A stretch of 64,000 nucleotides of DNA from Pteria penguin (lineage: Eukaryota > Mollusca > Bivalvia > Pterioida > Pteriidae), in assembly GCA_035048485.1 (NCBI GenBank), contig CM068588.1, forward strand, positions 28,848,769 through 28,912,768, read 5' to 3'. The notes below the pieces were generated by a model. That model did not search any database and had not been told where the DNA came from. It saw nothing but the letters and a program-made list of their open reading frames with translations. Shown one piece after another: positions 43,683 through 56,085 of the stretch (position 1 is its first letter; each line of letters begins with the position of its first letter). A program made the position numbers and the translations under genes.

Positions 43683-43858
43683 TTAGGGGGCAGGCTTGGT
43701 GTAGTGGTTAAGCGCTTGGCTTGCGGCGCCGACGATCCGGGTTCGATTCCCGGGTTGCGCCACTATGTTTAAGAGGTTGGTAACCTCCTGCTTCCATGTC
43801 GCGATATAACTGAAAAATTGTTGAAAGCGACGTAAAACGCCAATCAACCAACCAACCA
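43683..43858 (+). repeat. tRNA-derived SINE, family 2, full-length copy
   Basis: Head ggggcaggcttggtgtagtg with box A, box B gggttcgattcccgg, core tttaagaggttggtaacctc, and tail gaaagcgacgtaaaacgcca ending in (caac)n. Possible flanking duplication attcaatta / attcagtta. The head does not form a normal acceptor stem, so it is a SINE rather than a tRNA gene. Confidence 0.9.
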
Positions 43859-43869
43859 ATCTCATTCAG

Positions 43870-44520
43870 TTACATTATTTTTATTGCCTAGATCGATTGT
43901 GCGCATGCATTTGCGTCTGCCATCTTGACTACACTTGTTTGATGCATTTTGTTCTAAAATGTTGCTTGCTTTTCCTCAGCTATTTTGCTTAATTCGAACT
44001 TATAATAGCTTTGAGTTCTGTTCATTGTAATTTGGCAAATGACTTTCAGTACACCACCCAGAGATTATTGCAAGTGTCCCCAATGTGTATTAGCGTGTAA
44101 TGAAACATTTAAGTTTTGCATGATGTTCTGCTTATTTGCTTTCAAAATGTTGGTTAGCTTACTATACAGTGACTACAATATGTGGTACTACTTCACTTAT
44201 TCTTTTATAATATCTGGAAGTCTGCGATGTCCAGTTTTATTATATGTGGCCGAAGCCTCTTGGACCGGACAAGAAAAAGACTGAAACATCTCGAATCCAA
44301 ACAAGAAAAAGCCGAAACCTTTGGCAGGCTTAAAAATAAAATTTAATTGGAGTTATTTCGCATGTCATCCATCCTGAAAGAGCAGCTAGAGTTATTGCTT
44401 CATATTCAAAGTAATTTTACAGAGCTATAAAAATTTTGAAAAAAAACAACGTTGTTTATATTCGAACTTTTTTGGATAACATTTTTGCATTGTTCAGCGG
44501 TTCAAATATCTAATAAGATA
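43870..44520. other. Intergenic sequence
   Basis: No feature recognised. The open frame 44039-44284 has no domain or splice support. Confidence 0.4.
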
Positions 44521-44524
44521 TGCA

Positions 44525-44760
44525 AATATTCAGGAAGCATTCTTAGTCGAGGTCCCGAGTTCGACACCTGCCGTGGGCACACAGGTGTCCTGTCTGTCGT
44601 TTGAGACAGAAAAAAACTGAGGTCCCATATCACAGTATTGGTGGCACGTAAATGATTCTTCACTGCTTCCGATGGGTTCGTTGCAAAGCTATAAATTTCT
44701 TTGCAAAGCATATATGTGAAATAATCGTGAAGTGATGCAAATCAAACAACCAATCAATCT
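44525..44760 (+). repeat. SINE family 1, diverged copy
   Basis: Box-B-like gagttcgacacctgcc, core gtttgagacagaaaaaaact, ttcactgcttccgatgggtt, and tail gtgaaataatcgtgaagtga. This is the same order as 41140-41420 but on the + strand and more decayed. Confidence 0.75.
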
Positions 44761-44947
44761 ATAAATCAATTATTCAATCTATCCAGCCATCCCTCTTCAG
44801 ACTGGTTGAATAGATCGACAAAATGAGCACTTGAGAGTGAGATGAGGATATCGTAAGGAATGTTGTTTGGTTATTCTTATTCTGAAATTTGAATTTTCTG
44901 ACTAAATCTTTTTTTCAGATATTCCTGTGTCATTTATTTGATTTATA

Positions 44948-45008
44948 AAAATAAATAGATAAACAGATACATAAATAAATAAATAGATAAATAAATAAAT
45001 AAATAAAA
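44948..45008. repeat. (AAAT)n microsatellite
   Basis: Tetranucleotide-like run of aaataaataaatagata repeats. Confidence 0.85.
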
Positions 45009-45479
45009 ACGAAGCAGTAAAGCACTTGATTGCTGACATTTATTAGATAACATCTATTTCAAAGGTAACACCTGAAAGTGTCGAATTTAGTTTTCTGGAT
45101 TTTATTTATGTTTTTTTTTTCTTTTGATTTAGGCAAGTTTCTGGAATACTAAAAAGTAGCTGTTCAAATACCGCTGGAAGCAGAATAGTTTTTCCTTTCA
45201 TTTTACACAAAAAAGATTTACTGACTTAGTCTTTTTCACACAATTTTGTGTCATTTTCAGTATATACAGAGATGCAATAAGCAATTATTAGCCAACTTTT
45301 ACAAGAAAACATCTGTTTCATGAATTATTTGAAAGTTTCGCGTAGTTTTTCTAGTTTTGTTTCCGTTTTTACTTTTTCATTTCTAATTTTGATATAGGCC
45401 AGTTATTGGGTTGCTGAAGTAAAGCGATTCAAACTCCACTTTTAAAGTTTAATTTACGTCAAATAAGGTTCTGAAAATT

Positions 45480-46470
45480 TTGCAGCACCGAAGGTGTTTA
45501 CTTAGTCATTTAAGAAAAAAAGGAACGAAAGGGCAAGATATAGCAAATTTGTCTTTTGTCTTTAATGATACAACGATTTCTCCTGTCCAGACACACAAAC
45601 ATTTGGGCATTGCTCTATTTAGTGATGCAAAATGGAGTGCCCGTATTGACAAAATAATTGAAAAAGCTTCGAAACAAATTGCTGTCCTCAGAAGATTAAA
45701 GTGTATCCTTAACAAAGAAACCTTATCAAAGATGTATTCTACATTCATACGACTCCACTTTGAATATGCTTCTGAGGTATGGGATGGGATAAGCAAACTC
45801 GATTCCGACAGACTTGAAAAGTTCCAAATCGAGGCTGCCAGGATAGTTACTGACTTGCCTACATACAGCACAAATAATTCTCTTTATTTTGAAGTAGGGT
45901 GGGAGACACTTAAAAGCTGACGAGGAAAAAGGAAACTTAATACGATGTATAAAATCCAAAATAATATAGCTCCTGCATATTTACAAGATGTAATTCCCCC
46001 TCAAATACACGAAGTTACGTCGTGCAATTTACGAAATGCTAATAATATAAGTATCCCACAGTGTCGGTTGAATATCACAAAGAATTCATTCGTTCCCTCG
46101 ACAATGGCAGCTTGGAACAATCTACCAAATGAGGTAAGAGAAGTTGACACAATACACGAATTTAAAAGTAAAATAAACACTCATAAATCGGATGTGTCAA
46201 AATATTTCCTCATTGGTAAACGCAAATTAAACATATTACATACTCAACTCAGACATGGATGTAGTAGACTCAATAATGACCTAACCCCAAACAGAAACTG
46301 TGAATGTGGATATCATAAAGAAGATGCAGCGCGTTTCTTTTTGCACTGTCGAAGATATATTAACATAAAGACTTACATTATGCCTTTACGAGAAATAATG
46401 TCGTGTTAAACGTAGGAAGTCCACCAGGCACCAATACCAAGCACCAGGAATCATACCATACTAGCACCAT

Positions 46471-46509
<39 letters not shown>

Positions 46510-46680
46510 AGTGTTAATGAAGAAAATGCATAAATAATTAATTTTTCATGTTAAATGTCCACGTATGTATGTTATATATACTTATTGTTAAGGGAAAGGG
46601 TTTTGCTAAGTTGGAAAACTTGTACCTAATCCCTTTGTCTTCTTGTGACAATAAAATATGTTTAATCTAAAAAAAAAGGT
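45480..46680 (+). pseudogene. 5'-truncated non-LTR retrotransposon, RT C-terminal part and 3' end
   Basis: Frame 45480-45918 reads HKHLGIALFSDAKWSARIDK and MYSTFIRLHFEYASEVWDGI, the region after the RT palm. A TGA at 45918-45920 interrupts it, and the same protein continues to 46409 (LNTMYKIQNNIAPAYLQDVI, AAWNNLPNEVREV). It ends with a Cys-rich motif (CECGYHKEDAARFFLHC). A CT-run follows at about 46473-46506. The 3' end is AATAAA near 46652 and a short A-run near 46669, typical of LINE insertion. The catalytic palm is absent. It is unrelated to the minus-strand LINE at 41600-43172 in detail. Confidence 0.85.
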
Positions 46681-48170
46681 AAAAAGAATTGACTATATTA
46701 ATCTGTTTCTCTCTCCCTCACAGAGAGAGGGAGAGAGAGAGAGGTTGTCATCGTTGTTTCTCTTTAGTGATAATTGTCATCATTGTTTTTGTTTATCTAA
46801 TGACACAGAGAAGCAAATTAACAATCATTTTTTTAATTCTCAAAAACACAATAAACAAGAGAATACAATGTATATGTTTCTGCGAATTTCTTCAAGCAGT
46901 CGTTTGTTTATAAAATATCAAATTCTGCTCAGGAGAGACCCTCGATGCATACGTTCTACCTACTTTATGCGTCTACATGTACCTGTGTCTATCCACTCGA
47001 TCTGACGCGATTTAAATACGAAGAAGGCTCGTTCGATGGCAGACTATTAGTTTTTGACCAGTCTCCGAAGGGATAACATGGACCCAAATGCCGAGAAAGT
47101 GTGGGACAGGTCGCGCGGAGCGAAGCTTGATCGCGAAAGAGCGAATCTAGATCGCACGGATCGAGCGAGTGTCGAGGACGGGTTGAGCAGCACCACCATA
47201 TATACAATCAGTTCTCGCTCGAGAAGACTGAGCTTCGGTCATCACTCTTGCATCGATTGTCCCTTAATTAATGCGTCCTTTCCTCGACCTTGCTCGCTCT
47301 TTCGACGCTCTCTGTGTGACTTTTAGGTAGAGGCTCAGTTTTTGACATGTCCCAAAAACCGAGCTACAATCCCTTTTTCTAAACTATGTCCAACCGCGGA
47401 AGACCAAGGTGTGGCCAACCCTTGGTCACCCGTCGACTACATGCGACCTGCGGCGACCAAGCCACGCTCTGAGATCGCAGCTCATGCTTCCGGGAAGATT
47501 TCTCAGTGACATGACCCCATTACCAATGCGTCAAGTGAGACGGATGAAATTTGCCACTTAAAGAATGAATTCAAACTGCAAATTTTGCCATTCTACGTAA
47601 TTGACACGCACACACACAAATACGGATACATCCCTGAATGACATTGCTTTATAACAGAGACATTCATACCGCAGTAGTATGAACGTAGACGTCCTCAAGG
47701 GATACCATTTCTCTGTGTTATTAAATGCACATGTCTAACATAGCTTTAGGCAAAGATTATAAATTACAAAAGGTTACGAACAAATTCGAGCGCAATCCTT
47801 TTAAATCTCTTGAAAGAGAAAACTTATGCTTTCAATCTTCTTTAAATATTGATGATTGCACTAATCAATAAAATTCTATTCGATTCTATTCCTTTCATCC
47901 CAATACACAAAACGCCAAGATAAGCATAATTGATTTAAATTACAACTTAAATCAGCCGAGACATTCAAGTCCATTTCTGTTTCTCAGAGCAAAATACATG
48001 TATATCATATCAGGAGAACGACATATTTATAGAATTCAGTTCAAACAAAATACCTAACAATGTGTTTTAATCAAATATTTTCTCTTCTTGGGTTACAACT
48101 ACTTTTTCCAACTGTAAACGAATTGTTTTGCAGCGCATGAGCAACATTTAGCTCTCTGCTCTGAACGTGC
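46681..48170. other. Intergenic region with a GC-richer block
   Basis: 46985-47480 is richer in CpG than its surroundings and repeats gatcgc-like phrases. Open frames on both strands (47054-47326 and 46989-47207) have no recognised similarity, so this could be an unidentified exon or regulatory block, but I cannot support a call. The rest is AT-rich and featureless. Confidence 0.35.
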
Positions 48171-48177
48171 AATATTG

Positions 48178-48190
48178 GTCGCCTGGCAAC
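48178..48190. promoter_or_regulatory. RFX X-box-like site
   Basis: GTCGCCTGGCAAC matches the X-box consensus GTNRCC-N-RGYAAC at all specified positions. It lies 159 bp upstream of the putative start codon at 48349, in a CpG-rich stretch (48180-48310). Confidence 0.5.
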
Positions 48191-48348
48191 TTAAGTCGGT
48201 ACCCGACTTTTGAACTCGACTACTTTCCCCTGTTGCGACGGTACTTCATTCAGGGTACGCGTCATCGATCCGGGCTTTACACGACTAAGCGCGAAACTTG
48301 GCAGCGTTACCTTTAGTGGTGATTAGCACACAACTCTATCAGAATAAA

Positions 48349-48380
48349 ATGGAGCTAGCAACAAGGCCCCGCACCTCGGA
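48349..48380 (+). CDS. Putative alternative first coding exon A of an unknown gene
   Basis: ATG in good context (A at -3, G at +4), 10 codons plus two bases (MELATRPRTS), then a perfect GTAAGT donor. It follows a CpG-rich stretch with an X-box. It would join the exon at 60356 in frame. Not recognised, and the support is splice logic only. Confidence 0.4.
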
Positions 48381-49590
48381 GTAAGTTGCAAATTATTTTA
48401 ACATTTTAAAATAAATACTAAATTTAAATATTACTGTTACATACTGCACATTTATCCATTTTTTCTTTATTTTTTTTAAATGAAAACTGCGAGTTTTGTG
48501 GATTTTTAGAAATATATTTATCATTTATTGTCTTTGTGGTAAATATATAGACATTGTTATCTAAATAGTTCAATGCCTGTCATGTAAGTCATCAAGTACC
48601 TGACAGATAGAGTCATCGAGTCATAATGCCGAAATTATCGTACGATCATTTGTTCATTTGTTCTTCTTAGATTACAGACGTGAGATAATATAGATATGTA
48701 TCTTTTCACACAGTACGACACCTTTGGCGAGAAAAGGTACTCATGTACTTTGGAATAATGGAATTGTTTATAAGTTATCACACAAAATATTTGAATATTC
48801 ACTTTAATGTCCATCAGTAAGAGATAGCTACAGCAAACATCATCACACGCTTGATCCTCGGTAATTCCTGATCTACGTTAGAACTGCCAATTTTAACGGT
48901 TATGGAAAACAGATACAGAGTTATTCGTCGTATGTATCATACGATATATAACTATTAGGAACGTATCCTTCTTATTTTGTTGATAAAATTTCTGAAAAGG
49001 GTATATTGGTGGTAAAATTTTTGCGCAAAACATTGGGATTCCACCTTCAAAATTATCCCTAAAACCCACTCACGAATCGGTGCACGAATATTATTTCATA
49101 ACACAACGTCCCGGTTGATTGATAAGCGATAATACTTACTTAAGATATACATAATGCCGTTTGTCAGTCTCAGAATATCTCAGTGGGACATACAATTTAA
49201 CCGCACTCTATCACTTTCTACCATTTCGGCATTTTATGTGACAAAACAGGATATAATGGAACTTAACACCCACCTGTTATGTAACCTAAACATTGAAAGG
49301 TGGTTACATTTCTTCATAAATCAATATTTGCCCATACATGTATCTGCAGACAGCCGTGGTAGGAGATCACACCCCCTGTGAGAAAGTGTGCTGAATTCTA
49401 TTGTGGGTTTAATTGACGAGAATTACATATCAGCTTTGACTTCTCTATTCTTCGTGTTGCCAATATATTTAAATTGTGCTCATTGTGAATATTTCATTTG
49501 CCTGGGACATGAGCATTTCTATACTTTCTTGCAGTGTATAATAACTAGTAGGCTGTAGTCTGAACATCATTTTCAAGGTCAATTAATGAT
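48381..49590. other. AT-rich sequence, possible first intron
   Basis: No exon or repeat array recognised. Confidence 0.35.
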
Positions 49591-50620
49591 TAATGATTCG
49601 TGTGGGTATGTAGGTATGTAATCGTGTGAGAATGTAATAATGTGAGTGCATACTCGTATGGGTAAGTAGAAATGTAAAATGGTAGGTATGCAATCATTTG
49701 GGTATGTAATCGTGTAGGCATGTAATCGTGTAGCTATGTAATCATTTGGATATGTAATCATGTAGATATGTTATCGTGTAGGTATGTAATAGTGTGTGTA
49801 TGTAATCCTATGGATATGTAGTCGTAAAATTGTAGGTATGTAATCATGTAATGGGTTTGTAAATGTTTAGGTATCTAATCGTGTGGGTATGTAATCCTGT
49901 AGGTTTGCAATTCTATGGATATGTTATTGTATAGGTATGTAAAAGTGTAGGTATGTAATCATGTGGATATGTGATCGTGTATGTATGTAATCATGTGGGC
50001 ATGTGATCGTGTAGGTATGTAATCGTGTGGGTATGTAATCCTATGGATATGTGATCGTGTAGGTATGTAATCCTGTAGGTATGTAATCACGTGAGTATGT
50101 AATCCTGTAGGTATGTAATCCTATAGATATGTTATTGTGTAGGTATGTCAAAGTGTAGATATGTTATCATTAGGATAATCATGTTATTGTGTAGGTATGT
50201 TAACGTGTAAGTATGTAATGGTATGGACATGTTACCATGTGTGTATGTATAGGTAATGATGTAGTTATACATGTATATTCGTATATGCATGTAAATGTAT
50301 AGATATGACTTGTGATTATGTTGATATATGTAATTGTGAAGACATGTAATGACACAGGAATGCAATTAAATGGTGTAGACCTGTACTCACCTATCTATGT
50401 AATCATGTGGGTATGAAATCGTGAAGATGTGCAGTTTTGTAAATATGTAGACATATGATGGTGTAGATGTATAATTTAGAAGGGATGTTATTGTGTAAGT
50501 ATGCAGTCTTATGGACATGTATTCATACAGATATATACGTACGTCGACATGTAATCGTGTAGGCATATATTTGTATGATTGTGGGTTTGTGGACATACTT
50601 GTATGCATCATGTTATAAAA
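49590..50620. repeat. Degenerate minisatellite, about 16-20 bp unit
   Basis: About 1 kb of imperfect copies of phrases like gtgtaggtatgtaatc. Unit length drifts, so the array is old. Confidence 0.85.
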
Positions 50621-50809
50621 GCATTTGTTTATACAACCATGTAAGTAAACGTGAAAGTAGAGTGGTCTGTGTTCGATGCTCGGTCTGCTGTCTGCCACAG
50701 AATCTGCTGAAGGATATAGGGTTTTATAGTGAGGGAGGGGGTTTACTCTAATTTCCTCCAATACTAAACTCTAGTGAAATAATTCCGACGTACGATTAAA
50801 AAACAAACC

Positions 50810-51210
50810 ATCGTCAGCAACCACACACCATCACCAGTAACAGCACACCATCGCCAGTAACAACACAACACCACCAGCAATGACACATCGCCACAAGCAA
50901 CAACACAGCATCATCATTAACAACACACCACCACCAGTAAAACACAAGTCCAACAGTAACAACACAGCATTACCAGCAACCACACACCACCACCAGCAAC
51001 AACACACCATCAACGGTAACAACACTCCAGCACCAGAAACACGACACAATCGCAAGCAACGACACACTACCACCAGTAATAAAACATCACCAACAGCAAC
51101 AACACACCATCACCAATAACAACACTTCAGCACCAGCAACACGACACCATCGCCAGCAACGACACACTACCACCAGTAATAAAACATCGCCAACAGCAAC
51201 AACACATTGA
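50810..51210. repeat. CA-rich minisatellite, about 24 bp unit
   Basis: Imperfect copies of phrases like caacaacacaccatcaccag. Open frames on both strands here (Thr/His/Asn-rich on +, Cys/Leu/Val-rich on -) are repeat artefacts. Confidence 0.85.
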
Positions 51211-51945
51211 CATGACATTGTAATCATGTGGGTATGAATGAGTGTATACTCATGTAGATATACACGTGTGTAAAAGTGTGAGAGTGTAAACTTTTGGCAG
51301 ATAATCGTACGCGTGTTGATATACTACAAGACAAATGTGGACTGCAGGGACACGAGCACGAATGGTTCTGTATCCATTACAATTTTTGCACAGCATATTT
51401 ACATATAGATATTATTTTTTCCATAAAACTTCAAAAATCAAATTAATACATTTAGGGATTTTCACTAATATTTCGCAAATATTGTTAAGGTGTTGAAACA
51501 GTTACTCTTTTGTTAGCCCAATCGCAGATGTCTTTCCTGTTTCACCAATATGATAGCCTATATTTAAAATGGGTACCTACAGATGAACTTTATTTGCATG
51601 TCGTTAAATATAATACATCATAATATACATTATGATAGGAAATTTGCAAACCTTACATTATTTGGTGTGTGGTAGAATTTTGTGTTCTCTCAAAGAGTCA
51701 TATTGAAGCTATTGTTCCTGTAAAAAGTACGTAGTACTTGACCATCTGGCCAAGGCAGCTCATCACGCTTGTCAGCACACTAATGCCCTATAACCTCGAC
51801 GTCAAAGCGGAGAAGTCACGAGGTATCTTTTTACTATCACGCAATACAGCAATAGAACTCTGAATTATTTATTACAATTGACATCGTTTGATACTTCAGC
51901 TCCATCTTTGGTCATTCCCCTGACCTTGACCCAATTATTGAACAG

Positions 51946-51971
51946 ATGGCGCGGGCACAAGGAAATTCTAG
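51946..51971 (+). CDS. Putative alternative first coding exon B of an unknown gene
   Basis: ATG, 8 codons (MARAQGNS) plus two bases, then donor GTAGGA. It ends in the same phase as exons A and C and could join 60356. The start context is weaker (C at -3). Speculative. Confidence 0.25.
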
Positions 51972-52636
51972 GTAGGAAGTGTTCGATTGAATCGTGTTGT
52001 TTTAAGCAGTGTGTTGATTGCTGTATAGCAGGCTACTAAAGTCATATCCAATTGGCGCACGAATTGTTTTCAGTTAGAGAAATATCTATATATTTTTGCT
52101 CAGTGAAAAGAAAATTGATATTCAGTTGTCACTTAAACGAGTGAAAACTGCGATATGCAAACAATGAGAAGAAATGTAGATATGACGTGTGATTATTATG
52201 TCTTTTATTGTTTTCATTATATTTAATGAATAAAGGGAATTTTTGTTCATAATGACAGAATGTGTCAGATGTATTATTAAAAATCTGATCTAAAGAATAT
52301 CTCTCAAGTAGGTCAAAACCTTGTAATTTGTTACTATTAAGTCCAGACCAAAAATGCTATGACCTGTGAAGAATAGAATAGAAAACAACACATTAAAAGT
52401 GTGAAACAGTGTTGAATTTATGTGTCCATGTTAACTTTGTTTTGAATGCAAATTGTCGCTTGATCCTATTTGGAAACAAAGTAGTTTAAAAATTTAAAGG
52501 ATATGATTTTAACACCGCTTTGCTAAAGGTACAGGGAACGTGTATTTAGATGCCATATACAATGCTGCTAGAGTGTTTATATAGACTATTTGTTTAATCA
52601 TTGGCAATACTTACTTTTCTTGACTTGCAAACTCTA

Positions 52637-53315
52637 ACAATGTCTGTGATCGTTTACCTGTGGTACCGCATTCGTTCGATAACTTTTGTGATCATTTACC
52701 TGTGGTACAGCATGCGTCCGATAGCCTTTGTGATCGTTTACCTGTGGTACAGCATGCGGCCGATAGCCTTTGTGATCGTTTACCTGTAGTACAACATGCG
52801 TCTGATAACTTTTGTGATCGTTTACCTGTGGTACAGCATGCGTTCGATAACCTTTGTGATCTTTTACCTGTGGTAAAGTATGCGTCCGATAACTTTTGTG
52901 ATCGTTTACCTGTGGTACAGCATGCGGCTGATAACTTTTGTGATCGTTTACCTGTGGTACAGCATGCGGCTGATAACTTTTGTGATCGTTTACCTGTGGT
53001 ACAGTATACGTCCGATAGCCTTTGTGATCGTTTACCTGTGGTACAGCATGCGTTCGATAACCTTTGTGATCGTTTACCTGTGGTACAGTATACGTCCGAT
53101 AACCTTTGTGATCGTTTACCTGTGGTAAAGTATGCGTCCGATAACCTTTGTGATCTTTTACCTGTGGTAAAGTATGCGTCCGATAACCTTTGTGATCTTT
53201 TACCTGTGGTAAAGTATGCGTCAGATAACCTTTGTGATCATTTACCAGTGGTAAATGCATCCGATAACTTTTGTGATCGTTTACCTGCGGTATGGCATGC
53301 GTCCGATAACTTTTG
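52637..53315. repeat. 42-bp minisatellite, about 16 copies
   Basis: Unit with tgtgatcgtttacctgtggt and acagcatgcgtccgata, spaced exactly 42 bp. As 42 is 14 codons and stops are absent, frames remain open on both strands for about 680 bp. Degraded copies continue to about 53450. Confidence 0.95.
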
Positions 53316-53483
53316 ATCATCTATTTCCGTCGTGCATTGTGCTTCCCATAATTTGTTGTCGCTCATTATCGTAGGACATAGTGCGTCCGGTAAAATTTAA
53401 TAATAGGTTTCCGTCGTACAGCATGCGTCCGTCCGACATTGTTTCACCTTTGTGACTCCTCTGATGCTGGTGGAGATACCCAG

Positions 53484-53545
53484 GGGTGGATCCAACTTTT
53501 TTGTCAAAGGGGGGGGGGGGGGGTTCCAAAATTTTCAGACCCAAA
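53484..53545. repeat. Fragment of the CAGTGGCGGATCC-type element
   Basis: caggggtggatccaac followed by a G-run resembles the left end of the elements at 3203 and 39001. No right end found. Confidence 0.45.
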
Positions 53546-55330
53546 ATTCATCTTATGATTTAATTTGCCTAAATGTTTTAAATGCATACAATGTATACTT
53601 GTTACCATACCCTATCAAGCAGGTGTCACTGTCGAGGGGTGCTCCACAATGACATACCTATATTCATATAATACACAAAGATAAATTTTTTTTGTCGACA
53701 TTACTAAACATAGTTTCTAATGAATAATACAACTCTGCCCGTTAAAATTTGACTCAGTTTGATTTAAACCAATATTTTTCAATGTCTATTGCATTGGGGA
53801 AAGCCGTGGAAAAGAAGTATGAAGTTACTGAAATTTCTGTTGTTTTATACATAATGTTGCCTGGAGCCATGAATTCGACCCTACTCGCAAACACCGCCGC
53901 TAACTTAGTCAAAATCACGAAGAGCACTGCTGTCGTATGAATATCCTACGAAAATGCAACATATAAATTGAAATCTGAAGGATGTATAGAACTACTTAAG
54001 AATTTTCAATAAATGGAAAATAAAAATTCTGATGTGGTAAATAACATTTATTACGGTAACTGTGGTACTTTAATCCCTCTATATCCACGCGTTACTCGTA
54101 CGGAGATCATCCCTGTCAATAATGTATATACTACCTGTCTGCTAGATTTAAAGTTACACAATACCATATAAAACAGGCCTAAACTTATGAAATATATTAG
54201 ATTTCATATGAATAGTTTATATATATATATGCGACCCAAATACATGTGTTTATTATGAAACCATTGTACACACACTTTTGTATTCCCTGAATGAGTTTGC
54301 AAGGACATGTGTAGTAAAACCAAATCAAGGTATTTTTGAATTATGATCGCACGGTACCCATGATCACAGGGTCGGGGATAGCACACTCTTCTGACAGATA
54401 TTCATAAAATCATCTGCTACTGGCTCATTTGGTATAAGCCTTGTGATTTAAACTGAAACGTTTGATAATACTTGATATGAAATCAAACGTCGAAGTTTTA
54501 CACCCACTGTTGTCATTATTTTATTTAAATATTATAAATTTGGGAAGTAATAACAGCAAACCAACCATTTGACATTTTGTTTTTCTAACCAGGCGCAAAC
54601 GAGAGCGTGGATGTTATAATTCCCTCTAGGTAGATATTTCACCCATTCTTCAGGCATTCATTAATGTATCTCACATGGCGTATATCACTACTTGGTGTTG
54701 AACTTTAAAGAATAAGATATGATAGCGACGATATAGTTCAGTAACCCATTGTATATGTCAACACTAACTGATAAAACAACAGAGATCACTCGTGCGCATT
54801 GACGTGGAACATGCTTATATTGTTATATTTCACCATATCCCCCGATACATAGCGATATAAGGTGATTGCAATGCTATATGCATTTAATATGTAGTCATAG
54901 ACATATTGTATCATAGTAGGTAACGAGGTTCCATACGAGAGACCTGCAATAGGCCGGTCACCATTCCTATAGCAAAACCGGAAATCCGTGGGTTGTTCAC
55001 ATTTCATCAAGTATTATCTTGTGGGAGGCCGGGTAGGGTCTCTACGCGTGGGGGAAGATTATCAAACGGAAATCAATCTGTATTGATTAACAGACCATTA
55101 CAACTCAAATAATGAAAAGGTAATTACAGAAACCTGTGTAAATATGCACCCTGTATTATAATTACATTAATCCGATAGTCTTGTCATATTCTGTATCACT
55201 ATTTGCATAATTGGTTCTTTATAGCAATGTAACAACAATTAATTCTACAGTTTTGTATCAGCGTTCTCTTCTGATAGATAGTTTGCCCAACTTTTTATTA
55301 TAAATGACACTGATAAGGAATTTATACATT
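53546..55330. other. Non-coding sequence
   Basis: No exon, RNA or array recognised. Contains a short (TA)n at about 54220-54230. Confidence 0.4.
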
Positions 55331-55339
55331 AATGAAATA

Positions 55340-55945
55340 CAGGACGGGCGTATTACAGCGGATTGGCCCTTAGTCGAGAAACTCAGAATACAGAATGAGT
55401 GTAGTACAGCGGGAAGTTCCGAATACAGGGCGGGCGCAGTACAGCAGAATTGGCTTGTGGTCGAGAGATTCCGAATACATGACGGGCGTAGTATAGCGGG
55501 ACTGGCTCGTGGTCGAGATTCCGAATGGAGGGCGGGTGTAGTACAGCGAAATTGGCACGTGTTCGAGAGATTCTGTATACAGGGTGGGCGTAGTACAGCG
55601 GAATTGGCTCATGGTCGAGAGAGTCCGAATATAGCACGGGCGTAGTACAGCGGGATTGGCTCTTGGTCAGAAGATTCCGAATATAGGGCGGGAGTAATAC
55701 AGCGGAATTGGCTCATGGTCGAGAGATTCCGAATACATGGCGGGCATAGTACAGCGGGATTGGCACGTGGTCGAGAGATACCGAATACAGGGAGGGTGCA
55801 CTACAGCGGGATTTGCTCGTGGTCAATAGATTCCGAATACGGGGTGGGCGTGGTACGGCGGGATTGGCTCGTGGTCAATAGATTCCGAATACGGGGTGGG
55901 CGTGGTACAGCGGGATTGGCTCGTGATCGAGAGATTCCGAATTCG
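55340..55945 (+). repeat. About 51-bp tandem array derived from a SINE head
   Basis: About 11-12 copies of a unit with gtagtacagcgggattggct and cgtggtcgagagattccgaa, spaced 50-52 bp (one shortened copy near the start). The last copy runs without a break into a SINE family 1 core and tail at 55946-56085, and the unit matches that SINE's tRNA-like head (compare CGGTTCGTGATCGAGAGGTC in the 41140-41420 copy). Confidence 0.85.
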
Positions 55946-56085
55946 AGTCACACCGGTAGACGGTGGCAAGTAAATGATACCTCACTGCTTCGGATGAATC
56001 CGTTGCATAGGTCTAAATTTGCGTCAGGCAGATGCTGTTACCATATAAGTGTAATAGTCTTGGTTTGACGTAAAACAATAAACAA
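55946..56085 (+). repeat. SINE family 1 core and tail
   Basis: ctcactgcttcggatgaatc, tgcgtcaggcagatgctgtt and tttgacgtaaaacaataaac follow the order of other family 1 copies. The core is shortened. Its head has been amplified into the array just upstream. Confidence 0.8.

Noticed and set aside
43683..43755. True tRNA gene
   Set aside because: Box A and box B are present but the acceptor ends do not pair, and the sequence continues into a shared SINE core and tail.
45480..46409. Host protein-coding gene
   Set aside because: It matches the C-terminal half of a non-LTR retrotransposon polyprotein, is 5' truncated, has an internal stop and ends at a LINE-type A-tail.
50831..51119. Cys/Leu/Val-rich and Thr/His/Asn-rich open frames
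   Set aside because: They arise from the CA-rich minisatellite.
55304..56068. Open frames on both strands (up to 117 residues)
   Set aside because: They follow the 51-bp array, whose unit is 17 codons. The array is SINE-derived.
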